47,199 nucleotides of DNA from Verrucomicrobia bacterium Opi.OSU.00C (GTDB taxonomy: Bacteria; Verrucomicrobiota; Verrucomicrobiia; Opitutales; PNEW01). Positions 36,040 through 45,290 of the stretch are shown here, piece after piece (the first letter of the stretch is position 1; every line of letters begins with the position of its first letter). The position numbers and the translations under genes are program-made. The notes beneath the pieces are model-generated. The model was not told the origin of the DNA. It did not search any database and was given only the letters and a program-made list of their open reading frames with translations. The stretch is from NCBI GenBank assembly GCA_002922725.1, contig PNEW01000006.1:1-47199 (forward strand). The letters run 5' to 3'.

Positions 36040-36266
36040 ATTTGTTTTAAGTTTTTAATACCCTCACCAAGGCTTAAAACAGCGTTCGGATTTGGCTAAA
36101 AATTGAGAAATATACAGTTATGCTTTACTTTTCGTAAAACCAAGCGTCTACCCGCTCAGTTTAAGTCGTAGTATTTGTATTATCCAGACTAAGGATAGGG
36201 ATTAAACCTTTTAGTTTAAGATCAGCAATTCTAAAGTCAACTAGGTAAAATTGAGATGAATTTATT

Positions 36267-37703
36267 TTAAAGTGGTACAAGTTTATAAGTGTCTTTCCCA
36301 TCATGAACTTGCCACCCTTCAGCTTGAATTTCATCACGAAACTTATCTGCTTTGATAAAATCCTTACTATTTTTAGCTAACCAACGTTCTTCAGCAAGTT
36401 TGCGTATTTCATTTGGTACTAAAACGGTTTTTTGTTCTTTACTAAAAGGATCTAAACCAAGGGCATAAGTAATATGTGCAAGAGCTTTCAGGTTGGATGT
36501 AATTTCATTGGTCGTTAAATTTGCAGAACTTATTTTATTTAAAGCGCTAAAGATATTACCTAAACAAGCTGGTGTATTGAGGTCATTAATAAGAGCTTCC
36601 CATGCTTTATCTAAGTATCCCCAATCATCAGTAGAAGTTTCTAGTTGAAGAGAGATGAAATCTTCTTTGATCATTTTAATATTGCTCAACATTTCATATA
36701 TAAAAGTTTCCAATTTATTGATAGCACTTTGTGCAGCATCTATTCCATTAAATGTAAAATTAAGTGGTTGGCGATAATGGCCAGAAATTAGAAGATACCG
36801 TAGTGCCATAGCTGTATAACCCTTAAGTTTGATTTCTTCCAATGTGTACATATTTCCTAGACTTTTACTCATTTTTTTTCCATCAACTATTAAATGAGCA
36901 CTATGAAACCAGTGTTTGGAAAATGGTTTTATACCAGTTGCCATTTCACTTTGTGCAATTTCATTCTCATGATGCGGGAAACAAAGATCAATTCCTCCTC
37001 CATGCAAGTCAAAGCTTTCTCCGAGATACTCCATGCTCATAGCTGAGCATTCAAGATGCCATCCTGGTCGACCTTCTCCCCATGGACTTACCCAATAATT
37101 ATTGCCATCATTTGCCTTACGGGCCTTCCACAGAGAAAAATCAGCAACAGTTTCCTTTTCGTATTCATCTGCTAAATTCTGATGGTTATCGTTTGCGTCA
37201 GTTTGAGTTTTTAGCTCTACACGATCTAGTTGAGTTAGTTTTCCATAATCGGGGAATGTGCTAATTTTAAAGTATATTGATCCATCTTTTGCTTGATATG
37301 CGCACCCTTTATTTAGGAGGGTACTGATAAGTTTTATTTGTTGAGGTATATGTTCCGATGCTTTAGGTTCTTTATGCGGAGGGAGCATGTTAAGTTCCTG
37401 ACAATCAGCATGAAAAATATCTGTCCATTTTTCAGTTATTTTTTTTAATGATTTTCCTTTCGACTCACTTTGCCTAATAGTCTTATCATCGACATCAGTA
37501 ATATTACGGATATGATAAGGGTTCAAGCCGCTTATTTTTAATATTCGTCTTAATACATCTTGGAGGGTAAAAGTTCGGAAATTCCCAATGTGAGCAGGCC
37601 CATATACGGTGAGACCACAACAATAGAATCGAAATCTCTTTTCATCTGTAGGTGCAATACGTTTAACCTTACGGGTCATTGTATCATAAAGCTTTATTTC
37701 CAT
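36267..37703 (-). CDS. cysS: Cysteinyl-tRNA synthetase
   Basis: A 478-residue class I synthetase. [20 protein letters not shown] contains the HIGN ATP motif and the first zinc cysteine. [24 protein letters not shown] and [15 protein letters not shown] supply the remaining zinc ligands, and [11 protein letters not shown] is the KMSKS loop. A DALR-like helical domain and a C-terminal segment ending [13 protein letters not shown] follow. CCGLTVYGP differs slightly from the common SCGPTVYDY but keeps the cysteine and TVY core. It is divergent from hemB across 110 bp and precedes thrS on its own strand. Confidence 0.96.
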   Translation of the reverse strand: MEIKLYDTMTRKVKRIAPTDEKRFRFYCCGLTVYGPAHIGNFRTFTLQDVLRRILKISGLNPYHIRNITDVDDKTIRQSESKGKSLKKITEKWTDIFHADCQELNMLPPHKEPKASEHIPQQIKLISTLLNKGCAYQAKDGSIYFKISTFPDYGKLTQLDRVELKTQTDANDNHQNLADEYEKETVADFSLWKARKANDGNNYWVSPWGEGRPGWHLECSAMSMEYLGESFDLHGGGIDLCFPHHENEIAQSEMATGIKPFSKHWFHSAHLIVDGKKMSKSLGNMYTLEEIKLKGYTAMALRYLLISGHYRQPLNFTFNGIDAAQSAINKLETFIYEMLSNIKMIKEDFISLQLETSTDDWGYLDKAWEALINDLNTPACLGNIFSALNKISSANLTTNEITSNLKALAHITYALGLDPFSKEQKTVLVPNEIRKLAEERWLAKNSKDFIKADKFRDEIQAEGWQVHDGKDTYKLVPL

Positions 37704-37813
37704 GATAGTTAATTATTACTTTAATTATGGAGGTTTACAAAGAAAAGCTTGAAATGATTATATCTAATAAATTTTTCTGGCTTCTGCTTCATATAAAATT
37801 ATTTTAATAATAT

Positions 37814-38833
37814 ATGAGAAAAGATGAAAAATTCAAGTTAGAGAGAAGACCTCGCCGTTTGCGAAAATCTCCAGCCATTCGGTCCTTAGTACAGGAAACA
37901 GAGATTGATGTTCAGGATCTAGTTATGCCCTTCTTTGTTATTGATGGTGGTGGTCAACCTGAGATTATTGAATCTATGCCCGGTCAGTGTCGATTGGGAA
38001 TATCGCACCTCCAAAATAAATGCGAAGAGGTCTTCGGTCTTGGCATACAAGCCATTGCTCTTTTTCCTGTCTTGAATCCTTCACTTAAGAATGGAGAAGG
38101 ATCTGATGCGTTAAGTGAAAATACTCTGATATTACGCGCTATAAAAGCGGTTAAAGAAGCTGTACCGGAATTGATGGTAATTACAGATATAGCACTGGAC
38201 CCGTATACGAACCATGGACATGATGGTGTTTTAAATACTGAAAAAACTGATGTCGATAACGATCGAACATTGGGTTTTCTTGCACAAATGGCGATCCTCA
38301 ATGCTGAAGCCGGGGTTGATTTTGTAGCACCTTCTGATATGATGGACGGGCGAGTGGCTGTTATCCGTTCTTCACTCGATGAGGCAGGGTATGAAGATAC
38401 AGGTATTCTGTCTTATTCAGCAAAATTTGCTTCGGCCTATTATGGCCCCTTTCGAGAAGCTATTGGTAGTTCATTACCTACGTGTAAACAGCTTTTCGAT
38501 AAACAAACCTATCAATTAAACCCTGCCAATCGGCGAGAAGCAAGAATGGAGAGCTTGCTCGATGAAGAGGAAGGTGCAGATATTCTTATGGTGAAACCAG
38601 CAGGACCCTACCTAGATATAATTCGTGAATTGCGTAATAATACAGATTTACCTATTGCCTCCTTTCAGGTATCTGGCGAATATGCACAGATCTATGCCGC
38701 CGCAAAAGTAGGGTGGTTAGATTTAAACAAGACTAGAGATGAATCTTTAATTGCAATTAAGCGAGCAGGTAGTGATATGATTTTCACTTATTTTGCAGCA
38801 GAAGTGGCAAGAGACCTAAAACGTAACAGGTGA
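37814..38833 (+). CDS. hemB: Delta-aminolevulinic acid dehydratase (porphobilinogen synthase)
   Basis: A 339-residue enzyme joining two aminolevulinate molecules into porphobilinogen for heme synthesis. RRPRRLRKSPAIRSLVQET is the family N-terminus. DIALDPYTNHGHDGV lacks the cysteine triad of zinc-dependent HemB, so a magnesium-type enzyme is expected. The two Schiff-base lysines lie in YSAKFASAYYGPFR and DILMVKPAGPYLDI. The length is normal and the frame is intact. Heme made here would feed the cyoE-ctaA pathway in this window. It is divergent from cysS. Confidence 0.97.
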   Translation: MRKDEKFKLERRPRRLRKSPAIRSLVQETEIDVQDLVMPFFVIDGGGQPEIIESMPGQCRLGISHLQNKCEEVFGLGIQAIALFPVLNPSLKNGEGSDALSENTLILRAIKAVKEAVPELMVITDIALDPYTNHGHDGVLNTEKTDVDNDRTLGFLAQMAILNAEAGVDFVAPSDMMDGRVAVIRSSLDEAGYEDTGILSYSAKFASAYYGPFREAIGSSLPTCKQLFDKQTYQLNPANRREARMESLLDEEEGADILMVKPAGPYLDIIRELRNNTDLPIASFQVSGEYAQIYAAAKVGWLDLNKTRDESLIAIKRAGSDMIFTYFAAEVARDLKRNR

Positions 38834-38879
38834 AAGCTTTAAGGTTTATAAGAGTAATTGATAGATAGGCTTTAAAATA

Positions 38880-39614
38880 TCATTTTTTACGGGGACGTCC
38901 ACGACGAGGTTTTTCGATAATTGGTTCCTCACCCTCTATTACATCTTCATTCTCATTAGTGTCATCATCCCACTTCATTGTCTCATCTTCTTCGATTTTT
39001 TCTTCAATTACATCAATATCTGGGAATTCTTCGAGTTCTTTTTTTTGAGTCGTTTCTGAATCATCACCAACATCTAACTCAAATCCATCTGGTACATATT
39101 CAAGGATAGCTGTAATTTCGTTAAAGAAGTGAACTGCACGACCTTCAAAATAATCATTATTCTGGCGTGCGTTAATCTCTTCCTCCAACTCATCGATTGT
39201 TAAGTTTTCATCGAATTCAATAAGATCATTTAATAATTTAACACGGGATTTTGTTATTTGATCAAGAAAGTCAGCGTATGGACCTTTTTCTTCATCCATT
39301 ATCTCAGGTAGAGCGAAAAGTTGTTCTTCACTTTCCAAAAGAGAATCGCGCACCCGTACCAGACGTATAAGACTATTTTTTTGTTCTTTTTCAATGCGAA
39401 ACTTAAAAAAGGCTTCATTAATTATTTCAGGATCAAATCCATAGTCCTTTAAGGATTCGCATAAATCAATTATATGATTAATTTGATTAGGATCGATGAC
39501 TGAAAGTCCATCCATATCCCAATGAATCGCATTACTTATTTTCTCTACCCACCAATTCATATCATCACCAAGGCGGATAATACACCATTCTAGTTGTGAA
39601 CTTGATTTGACCAT
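38880..39614 (-). CDS. Acidic protein with C-terminal AT-hook, unknown function
   Basis: A 244-residue protein I do not recognise as a named family. Residues 1-150 look helical and globular, with the start ATG followed by WCIIRLGDDMNWWVEKISN. Residues about 180-230 are strongly acidic and probably disordered (EEFPDIDVIEEKIEEDE). The last nine residues, PRRGRPRKK, are a near-perfect AT-hook, the minor-groove motif of HMG-I-like proteins. An acidic linker before a basic AT-hook suggests a chromatin-associated or regulatory protein in this AT-rich genome; that is an inference. It is convergent with hemB (46 bp) and divergent from pyrD across 168 bp. Confidence 0.65.
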   Translation of the reverse strand: MVKSSSQLEWCIIRLGDDMNWWVEKISNAIHWDMDGLSVIDPNQINHIIDLCESLKDYGFDPEIINEAFFKFRIEKEQKNSLIRLVRVRDSLLESEEQLFALPEIMDEEKGPYADFLDQITKSRVKLLNDLIEFDENLTIDELEEEINARQNNDYFEGRAVHFFNEITAILEYVPDGFELDVGDDSETTQKKELEEFPDIDVIEEKIEEDETMKWDDDTNENEDVIEGEEPIIEKPRRGRPRKK

Positions 39615-39674
39615 ATCAATAAGATTAAACTTTTACTGCTTGCTGTTCTATATAAATCAACTGAATAACTAATG

Positions 39675-39711
39675 ATTATTTTTTTTAAAGTATAAATTTT
39701 AAAAAAATAAT
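39675..39711. repeat. A/T-only imperfect inverted repeat in the pyrD leader region
   Basis: ATTATTTTTTTTAAA (39675-39689) and TTTTAAAAAAATAAT (39697-39711) form a near-perfect inverted repeat with a short loop, between the AT-hook protein gene and pyrD. The composition is almost purely A and T, so it may be no more than phased A-tract DNA, possibly bent. Confidence 0.25.
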
Positions 39712-39782
39712 ATAATTTAAAGATTTTAAAAGTGTTCAATCGCTGCTTGCCCTTTCAGTTTGAATTAATCAAATTTTTATAA

Positions 39783-40832
39783 ATGGGATTATTCTATGAA
39801 AAGCTAGTTAAACCAATTCTATTTACTCAGGAACCAGAAGTAGCTCATGAAGTTGTTTGCACCATACTTCGATGGTTGAGTAACGCACCTTTATTCTGTT
39901 CTTTATTAGCGCATTATAATCAATTTTCAGACCATCAGGATGTTGAAGTATTTGGATTAAAATTCCCGAATATAGTGGGATTAGCTGCCGGTATGGACAA
40001 AAATGCTCAATTTTGGCCAGTAATGGGAGCATTAGGTTTTGGGTTTGTCGAGGTAGGAACCGTTACATATCAACGCCAAGAGGGGAATCTTAGACCTAGA
40101 GTTTTTCGCTATCCCGAACAAAAAGCACTCGTTAATCGTTTAGGTTTCAATAATGAAGGTGCTGAAATTATTGCAAAGCGATTAGAAGCAAATAGTCATC
40201 AAAAGAGAATTACACCTCTCGGTATTAATATTGGCAAATCAAAAATAACACCACTGAAAAACGCAACTAAAGATTATCTAGCATCATTTCATCTTCTTGC
40301 TGATTATGCTGATTATTTTGCGATTAATGTTAGTAGTCCTAATACACCTGGACTTCGAACACTCCAGGAACCTGATATGTTATCGGTTCTCTTAAGCACT
40401 TTACGTGAGGCAAACTTAACCCGTGCCAAAACACGAAATATACCCCCAATTCCTATGTTAATTAAAATAGCACCTGATTTATCTTTTTCTCAAATTGATT
40501 CAATTTTAGAAATTGTCTGTGAATTTAAGATCGATGGTATAATTGCAGCCAATACGTCAATAGAGCGTCCGGAGATTATGACTGGGATTAATGAAGCAGG
40601 TGGACTAAGTGGCGAACCTATACATAAACGTTCTCTGGAAGTAATAAGCTATATTCACCGTTCAACAGAAGGTAATTTACCAATTATTGGGGTAGGAGGG
40701 ATTACTGATATACGTACCGCTGAAGAGACTATAACTGCTGGGGCGTCGCTAATTCAGTTATACACAGGAATGATCTATAAAGGGCCTTTTTTAGCAAAAA
40801 CCATTGCTAAATCCTTATCTTCTTTTCCCTGA
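39783..40832 (+). CDS. pyrD: Dihydroorotate dehydrogenase (quinone), class 2
   Basis: A 349-residue flavoenzyme oxidising dihydroorotate to orotate in pyrimidine synthesis with electron transfer to the quinone pool. The N-terminal helix region (MGLFYEKLVKPILF, then HEVVCTILRWL) is the membrane-binding extension of class 2 enzymes. FGLKFPNIVGLAAGMDKNA, FVEVGTVTYQRQEGN and LVNRLGFNNEGAE are FMN-site motifs. NVSSPNTPGLRTLQ carries the catalytic serine used by class 2. The C-terminal GVGGITDIRTAEETI and LIQLYTGMIYKGP bind FMN phosphate. It shares the pyrimidine pathway with carA here but is not adjacent to it. Confidence 0.97.
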   Translation: MGLFYEKLVKPILFTQEPEVAHEVVCTILRWLSNAPLFCSLLAHYNQFSDHQDVEVFGLKFPNIVGLAAGMDKNAQFWPVMGALGFGFVEVGTVTYQRQEGNLRPRVFRYPEQKALVNRLGFNNEGAEIIAKRLEANSHQKRITPLGINIGKSKITPLKNATKDYLASFHLLADYADYFAINVSSPNTPGLRTLQEPDMLSVLLSTLREANLTRAKTRNIPPIPMLIKIAPDLSFSQIDSILEIVCEFKIDGIIAANTSIERPEIMTGINEAGGLSGEPIHKRSLEVISYIHRSTEGNLPIIGVGGITDIRTAEETITAGASLIQLYTGMIYKGPFLAKTIAKSLSSFP

Positions 40833-41168
40833 TAATATGGTTAGAGTGAGGTTATAGATTAATATTTTTATAATGGTGCTCAGGAGGGGACTCGAACCCC
40901 TACACCTTTCGGCATACGCCCCTCAAGCGTACGTGTCTACCAATTCCACCACCTGAGCTATTTAAAACAAGATTTAAGTGATATATAAGTGAGTAAAAAT
41001 GAATCAATATTATATTTTCATAAATTGTGAATTAAATATTTTTAATTAATAATTAATTGGCTTATTTGATGGCTTCTGCAGGAATAAATAATTTACTTTT
41101 ACTATGCTTGCCTATGATGGAATATTATGCTGTCTTAATAACCCTACTACCATTAGCCCCACTCAAAA
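40833..41168. other. Intergenic region holding tRNA-Leu and AT-rich sequence
   Basis: Apart from the tRNA, the 210 bases at 40959-41168 are AT-rich with no recognisable RNA or operator. A 45-codon frame at 41069-41206 (starts MASAGINN) overlaps the next gene, has no clear ribosome-binding site, and is not called. Confidence 0.4.
40874..40958 (-). tRNA. tRNA-Leu (anticodon GAG), CCA encoded
   Basis: Read on the minus strand, the 5' acceptor strand GCTCAGG (from 40958) pairs with CCTGAGC near the 3' end, followed by discriminator A (40877) and an encoded CCA (40876-40874). The D-arm contains GAATTGGTAGACAC as in bacterial tRNA-Leu. The anticodon stem TACGC/GCGTA encloses loop TTGAGGG, giving anticodon GAG for CUC/CUU codons. 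A long variable arm (GCCGAAAGGTGT region) and the T-arm GGGGTTCGAGTCCCC complete a class II leucine tRNA. It is convergent with pyrD. Confidence 0.95.
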
Positions 41169-42695
41169 ATGGAAGAGAAATCAGAGCACGGTATCACCCA
41201 AGGTAATAACCAACCTTTGGACTTAAGTGAATTATCAGGGATAACTATGGGGCCAGTTTGGAGTGAATCAGAAAGCTCTACAACTAAGGATAAATTTAAT
41301 AAAAAAACAGAAAATAAAGCCCCTTTATCAGTTTCGAGGAGAATTATTCGCCGTGACCGTAGACCAAACGTAGTTCGAGGGGGCGAAAAACGTGCGGAGA
41401 GTAGACCACAATTTCAACCAACTGTAGATGCAATCTTTTATCCGGAAGATATAGCTTTTAAAACATTGATAAAAGCAATTCGTACATCTAATAAAACTTA
41501 TGAGTTATTTGATATCACCCGGCTTTTTCTCGCTAAGTTTGATCGTTTTATTACAATGGTCAGACCTGCAGTTATAAAAGATAAGAATTCAGAACGTTTA
41601 TATATAGCTTTAGCTGATGGGTGTCCATTTGAAAGTAAAGAGAAAGCATTTGATTACTCTATTGAAAATTACATTGATGAATATTTTAACATAGAGACAG
41701 AGACAATAGATCCACCTAAAGGTAATTTTACTATGGTCAATCGTTGTTCTTTTACAGGGGAATTACTAGGGCCACCAAATTATCATCGGTATCAAGAATT
41801 GATTGTACAACACCACGCTATTCGTCTACCAAATATACCTTATGATTCTTTTGTTTCAGGAATTGAAACATTAAAGGAACAGAAAGTTATTGAAGAATGG
41901 CTTATTAAGATGACGAAACAAACGAACTATATATTGAAGAATGCTGATAATTCGGGTGAATCATTAATATTTGATAATTTAAAAAGTGCATCAAAATATT
42001 TGTACGATAATAAAATTAATAAAATTGTAAAACCAGTTTCTTCAATGCGTATATCTGGAAAATTACTATCGTCTATGCCAACTCAAAGTATGATTCGACG
42101 TTCAATTGAGTTTCATCTTGAAGCTCAGCGACGATTTCCTCTTGAAACGGCTAATCATTTGCGAGGTCGATTGCGGAGATTGAAAATTAATGTTTATAAG
42201 AAAGGATCAAGAGGTATTTCCTATATCTGTGCCATTAAGCGTAATTTCCAGATAGAAGGCCAGAATTTTGCGGATTCTATTCAAACTTTAATAAATTTTA
42301 TAGTGAAAACACCTCATGTCAAAATCTCTGATTTAGAGGGATCATTTCTACAAATTAATAAAAGAGAATTGACTAATCAGGATTCTCAAAATGATGAAAG
42401 AATTCATAGTGAATCTGTTGACCTCCCGTCTGAAGTCAAAAAAAGATTACACCTTATGCGCCAGGATTTATTCTGGCTAATATCAGAAGGATACGTTGTT
42501 GAGTATGAAGATGGCAGCCTTTATGCTTCCCCTCCACGGTCAAATATAAATGATTTATCACGGTCTGTAACTGGTGATACAGCTGAGTTAAAAATAAAAG
42601 AAAGCTCCTTTAATTCACCCTCAGAAGTAGCTCTGTCATCAAATCGGATCAAGACAAATAGTGAATTGAAAGCCATTGATAAAAGTAAAGATTAG
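41169..42695 (+). CDS. Conserved hypothetical protein with disordered basic N-terminus
   Basis: A 508-residue protein with no known function that I can name. Residues 1-80 are low-complexity and then basic (SRRIIRRDRRPNVVRGGEKR), suggesting disorder or nucleic-acid contact. From about residue 84 (PTVDAIFYPEDIAFKTLIKAIR) the sequence is globular. A striking motif, NRCSFTGELLGPPNYHRYQE (191-210), with a cysteine and a glycine/proline-rich turn, looks functionally constrained. QRRFPLETANHLRGRLRRLK (about 325) is another basic patch. The last 60 residues are again disordered. I recall similar proteins from Verrucomicrobiota, which supports lineage but not function. An RNA- or DNA-associated role is an inference. 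The gene stands alone between the tRNA and the cca gene. Confidence 0.7.
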   Translation: MEEKSEHGITQGNNQPLDLSELSGITMGPVWSESESSTTKDKFNKKTENKAPLSVSRRIIRRDRRPNVVRGGEKRAESRPQFQPTVDAIFYPEDIAFKTLIKAIRTSNKTYELFDITRLFLAKFDRFITMVRPAVIKDKNSERLYIALADGCPFESKEKAFDYSIENYIDEYFNIETETIDPPKGNFTMVNRCSFTGELLGPPNYHRYQELIVQHHAIRLPNIPYDSFVSGIETLKEQKVIEEWLIKMTKQTNYILKNADNSGESLIFDNLKSASKYLYDNKINKIVKPVSSMRISGKLLSSMPTQSMIRRSIEFHLEAQRRFPLETANHLRGRLRRLKINVYKKGSRGISYICAIKRNFQIEGQNFADSIQTLINFIVKTPHVKISDLEGSFLQINKRELTNQDSQNDERIHSESVDLPSEVKKRLHLMRQDLFWLISEGYVVEYEDGSLYASPPRSNINDLSRSVTGDTAELKIKESSFNSPSEVALSSNRIKTNSELKAIDKSKD

Positions 42696-42773
42696 AGACT
42701 TAAAGTCGTTCAACTAGAGAATGGAAATTCAGATAAGTTTACTTGAAGCTTCACTTACAATTGGGTATTTTGC

Positions 42774-44183
42774 CTAATAGCTGTTGTTCAAAATATTGCC
42801 ATGGGCACTAATCAAGTTAGCAGCATATTTTTTCCCATTTGCAAGATCGTCAAACAATCCTTCAAGTTGCGCTTCATAACATTTACTGAGAATAAGCCCA
42901 AAGGATTTACCGGGTTTTACCCCAATATCAATAAGATGACGGCCAAGGATTAATGGCTCTGGAGGAGAATCTTTTACATTCAATACCTTGGCACGTCTTA
43001 ATAACCAATTAATCCCTTCTGGATTATATGATCTACATGATTTCCCTTGTTCATCAGCACTTACGACCCGCATTAACCTATCGATTCTCTTTACATCGTC
43101 TGCTAGGCGACGTATGTCAGAATCGCCTGCATTGGATTGAAAGAATTCTATTGGCTTCATATGATTGGAGACAAGAGTTACAACAGAATTAATAAGTCCC
43201 TCTTGATCTGTCATGCGTTCTAAATAGTATCGTGTAAGCGCTTTACCCAAATATTCATGTCTGGGAAATCGTATACAGCCATCTTCCAATTTTGTTGTAA
43301 CTGGTTTGCCAATATCGTGACATAACACAGCAAACCCAACAACAAGATCCTCCTCAAAATCATTGAGGCGTTCTTTAGCAAATACATCCATGCAGTGCAT
43401 CGTATGTGTCCAGACATCGACTTCCGGTTGAAAACTATTATCTTGTATACAACCAATCATAGCAAAAAGTTCAGGATAGTAACGAATCCACCCACAATTT
43501 CGAAGAAACTCTAATCCTAACGATGGGGTTACACCTTTTGTGAGTAGTTTTTTCCATTCTTCAAATATTCGTTCTTTCGGTAAAGTTTCCGGGGAAATAT
43601 CTTTACAAAGTTCAATTGTTTCAGGAGCTACTTTTAAATTAAAGCGAGCAGAAAATTGCATCGCTCGTAGAACACGAAGTGGATCTTCAGAAAATTGTGA
43701 CCCCGTATGTCTTAATATTCTTTTTTGTAAATCTTTACAACCAAGAAAAGGATCAATTAATTCTCCTGAAAGAGGATTGTAGAGTATTGAATTTATGGTG
43801 AAATCACGCCTTGATGCCGCAGTTTTCGGAGATAGATAAGGATTCCCCTTAACTGTAAACCCTCTATGGCCTGATCCTGTTTTTGATTCTAGCCGGGGAA
43901 GTGATATGTCGATATTGGCTTCAAGAATTTTGTAAACACCGAAAGATTTTCCAACTTCTACCAAAGTGAAATTATCCTGAAGAATATTTTCTAACGTTTC
44001 TCTATTTAATCCGTATACCTCGATATCAATATCTTTACTTGGGAGACCTAATAGAGCATCACGCACACAACCACCAACCAAGAAAGGTTGTCCTGAGGCA
44101 TTGGCAACTAATTCAAAAATCTTTTTACAATGCTTGTATACTTCATTCGGGAGAGATAGAGCAAGGTTGTTTTGTTGATTCAC
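42774..44183 (-). CDS. cca: CCA tRNA nucleotidyltransferase / poly(A) polymerase family with HD domain
   Basis: A 469-residue class II nucleotidyltransferase that adds or repairs the tRNA 3' CCA. The head shows FLVGGCVRDALLGLPSKDIDIEVYG with the catalytic DxD (DID). TAASRRDFTINSILYNP and FSEDPLRVLRAMQFSARFNL are the neck signatures. An HD phosphohydrolase domain follows (CMDVFAKERL, VLCHDIGKPVTT), as in the E. coli-like multidomain enzymes. The local tRNA-Leu already encodes CCA, so repair is the likely role for that tRNA. It lies 15 bp downstream of the SIS-domain gene on the same strand. Confidence 0.92.
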   Translation of the reverse strand: MNQQNNLALSLPNEVYKHCKKIFELVANASGQPFLVGGCVRDALLGLPSKDIDIEVYGLNRETLENILQDNFTLVEVGKSFGVYKILEANIDISLPRLESKTGSGHRGFTVKGNPYLSPKTAASRRDFTINSILYNPLSGELIDPFLGCKDLQKRILRHTGSQFSEDPLRVLRAMQFSARFNLKVAPETIELCKDISPETLPKERIFEEWKKLLTKGVTPSLGLEFLRNCGWIRYYPELFAMIGCIQDNSFQPEVDVWTHTMHCMDVFAKERLNDFEEDLVVGFAVLCHDIGKPVTTKLEDGCIRFPRHEYLGKALTRYYLERMTDQEGLINSVVTLVSNHMKPIEFFQSNAGDSDIRRLADDVKRIDRLMRVVSADEQGKSCRSYNPEGINWLLRRAKVLNVKDSPPEPLILGRHLIDIGVKPGKSFGLILSKCYEAQLEGLFDDLANGKKYAANLISAHGNILNNSY

Positions 44184-44198
44184 TGGCCATGTTTTACT

Positions 44199-44813
44199 TT
44201 ATGTGAAAAAGGCATCTTCTAGCATGTGGCATAAACAATGATAAATAGGCAAGTGGAATTCTTGTACATTTTCTACTTTTGAGGCAGGAGCACGGATACA
44301 TACATCAACATTGCTAAAAAGTTGTCCTCCACTATCTCCAGTTAATCCAATGGTCTTAAGTCCTTTTGCACGTGCAACAAATGTTGCATAAAGTACATTT
44401 TTAGAATTACCTGAAGTACTGATTCCAAAAAGTGAATCCCCAGGTACTCCTAAGGCCCATGTTAGTTGGGCGAAATTGTAGTAAGGATCGCAATCATTGT
44501 TAAATGCACTATTAAAAGCATTAAAACCCGTTAAAGGAATTGTTGGTAATGCGCCCTGTAATTTATCTGAAAGATTTGTTCCTAATTTTCTTTTCCACAT
44601 ATCATCAACAGGTCTTGGACAGGTGAATCCCTTTAGGAGTTCACCTGCCATATGATCACTATCTGCAGCACTGCCCCCATTTCCACATATAAGTAGTTTT
44701 CCGCCATTGGCATAAACTTCATGTAATACATCAAAAGCTTGCCGTATTTCATCTTGGCAAGAACTCAGGTTAGGAAAAGATTCTATAAGGGCATTTAAAC
44801 GATTATTCATCAA
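44199..44813 (-). CDS. gmhA: SIS-domain phosphosugar isomerase, GmhA/DiaA-like
   Basis: A 204-residue sugar isomerase fold. LLICGNGGSAADSDHMAGELLKGF at residues about 40-63 and GISTSGNSKNVLYA near 130-143 are the phosphosugar-binding loops, and QEFHLPIYHCLCHMLED at the C-terminus holds the catalytic-type histidines. The central insertion PRPVDDMWKRKLG to LTGFNAFNSAFNND is longer than in E. coli GmhA (192 residues). Sedoheptulose-7-phosphate isomerisation for LPS heptose is the likely role, but SIS proteins such as DiaA are close relatives, so the symbol is provisional. It is 15 bp upstream of cca. Confidence 0.7.
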   Translation of the reverse strand: MMNNRLNALIESFPNLSSCQDEIRQAFDVLHEVYANGGKLLICGNGGSAADSDHMAGELLKGFTCPRPVDDMWKRKLGTNLSDKLQGALPTIPLTGFNAFNSAFNNDCDPYYNFAQLTWALGVPGDSLFGISTSGNSKNVLYATFVARAKGLKTIGLTGDSGGQLFSNVDVCIRAPASKVENVQEFHLPIYHCLCHMLEDAFFT

Positions 44814-45290
44814 ACTACTATCAATGTTAAATATACCTTGAAGGCAATCGAAATTGAATGTCCATCTTGTAGTGATTACGGATATTATTCGTCTGAATAT
44901 TATAATTATTTTTAAAAAGGTGAAATGGATAATTTAGACGAACAGTATAAAATATACTAATTAAAAGAGATTAGATCATTACCTATTTACTTCATTTTTG
45001 AATATATTTTGTAATTTTAAGTTTTAAAATATGGATATGATTTAGCCTTAGGTGGTAGGCCATAAATATTGGTAGTCGACAATTATAATTATTGACTCAA
45101 ATATTTTAGCATGAGTTTAAGTGAATGGTTGCTGCAGCTTTTCTATCAGATGTATAATTGGAATGCAGTTATGATAAGAAATAAAGGACATTAGGTATAA
45201 ATATGAGTCAGAATATTTATATTATGGATATGACCTATTATCTTTTATATAATTCTATTATAACTTGTGAATATTTTACTATTCGTATTC
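44814..45290. other. 477-bp AT-rich intergenic region before murJ
   Basis: This lies between the divergent SIS-domain gene and murJ. Only very short frames are present (for example 27 codons at 45111). No RNA gene, terminator or repeat stands out. A GTG at 45267 could extend murJ by eight codons. Confidence 0.4.

Noticed and set aside
39667-39679. A 13-mer TAACTAATGATTA shared by the pyrD and cysC upstream regions
   Set aside because: In 47 kb of AT-rich sequence identical 13-mers are expected by chance, and the two genes have no shared pathway.
41069-41206. 45-codon frame with a hydrophobic stretch before the large hypothetical gene
   Set aside because: It has no ribosome-binding site and overlaps a longer, better supported gene in another frame.
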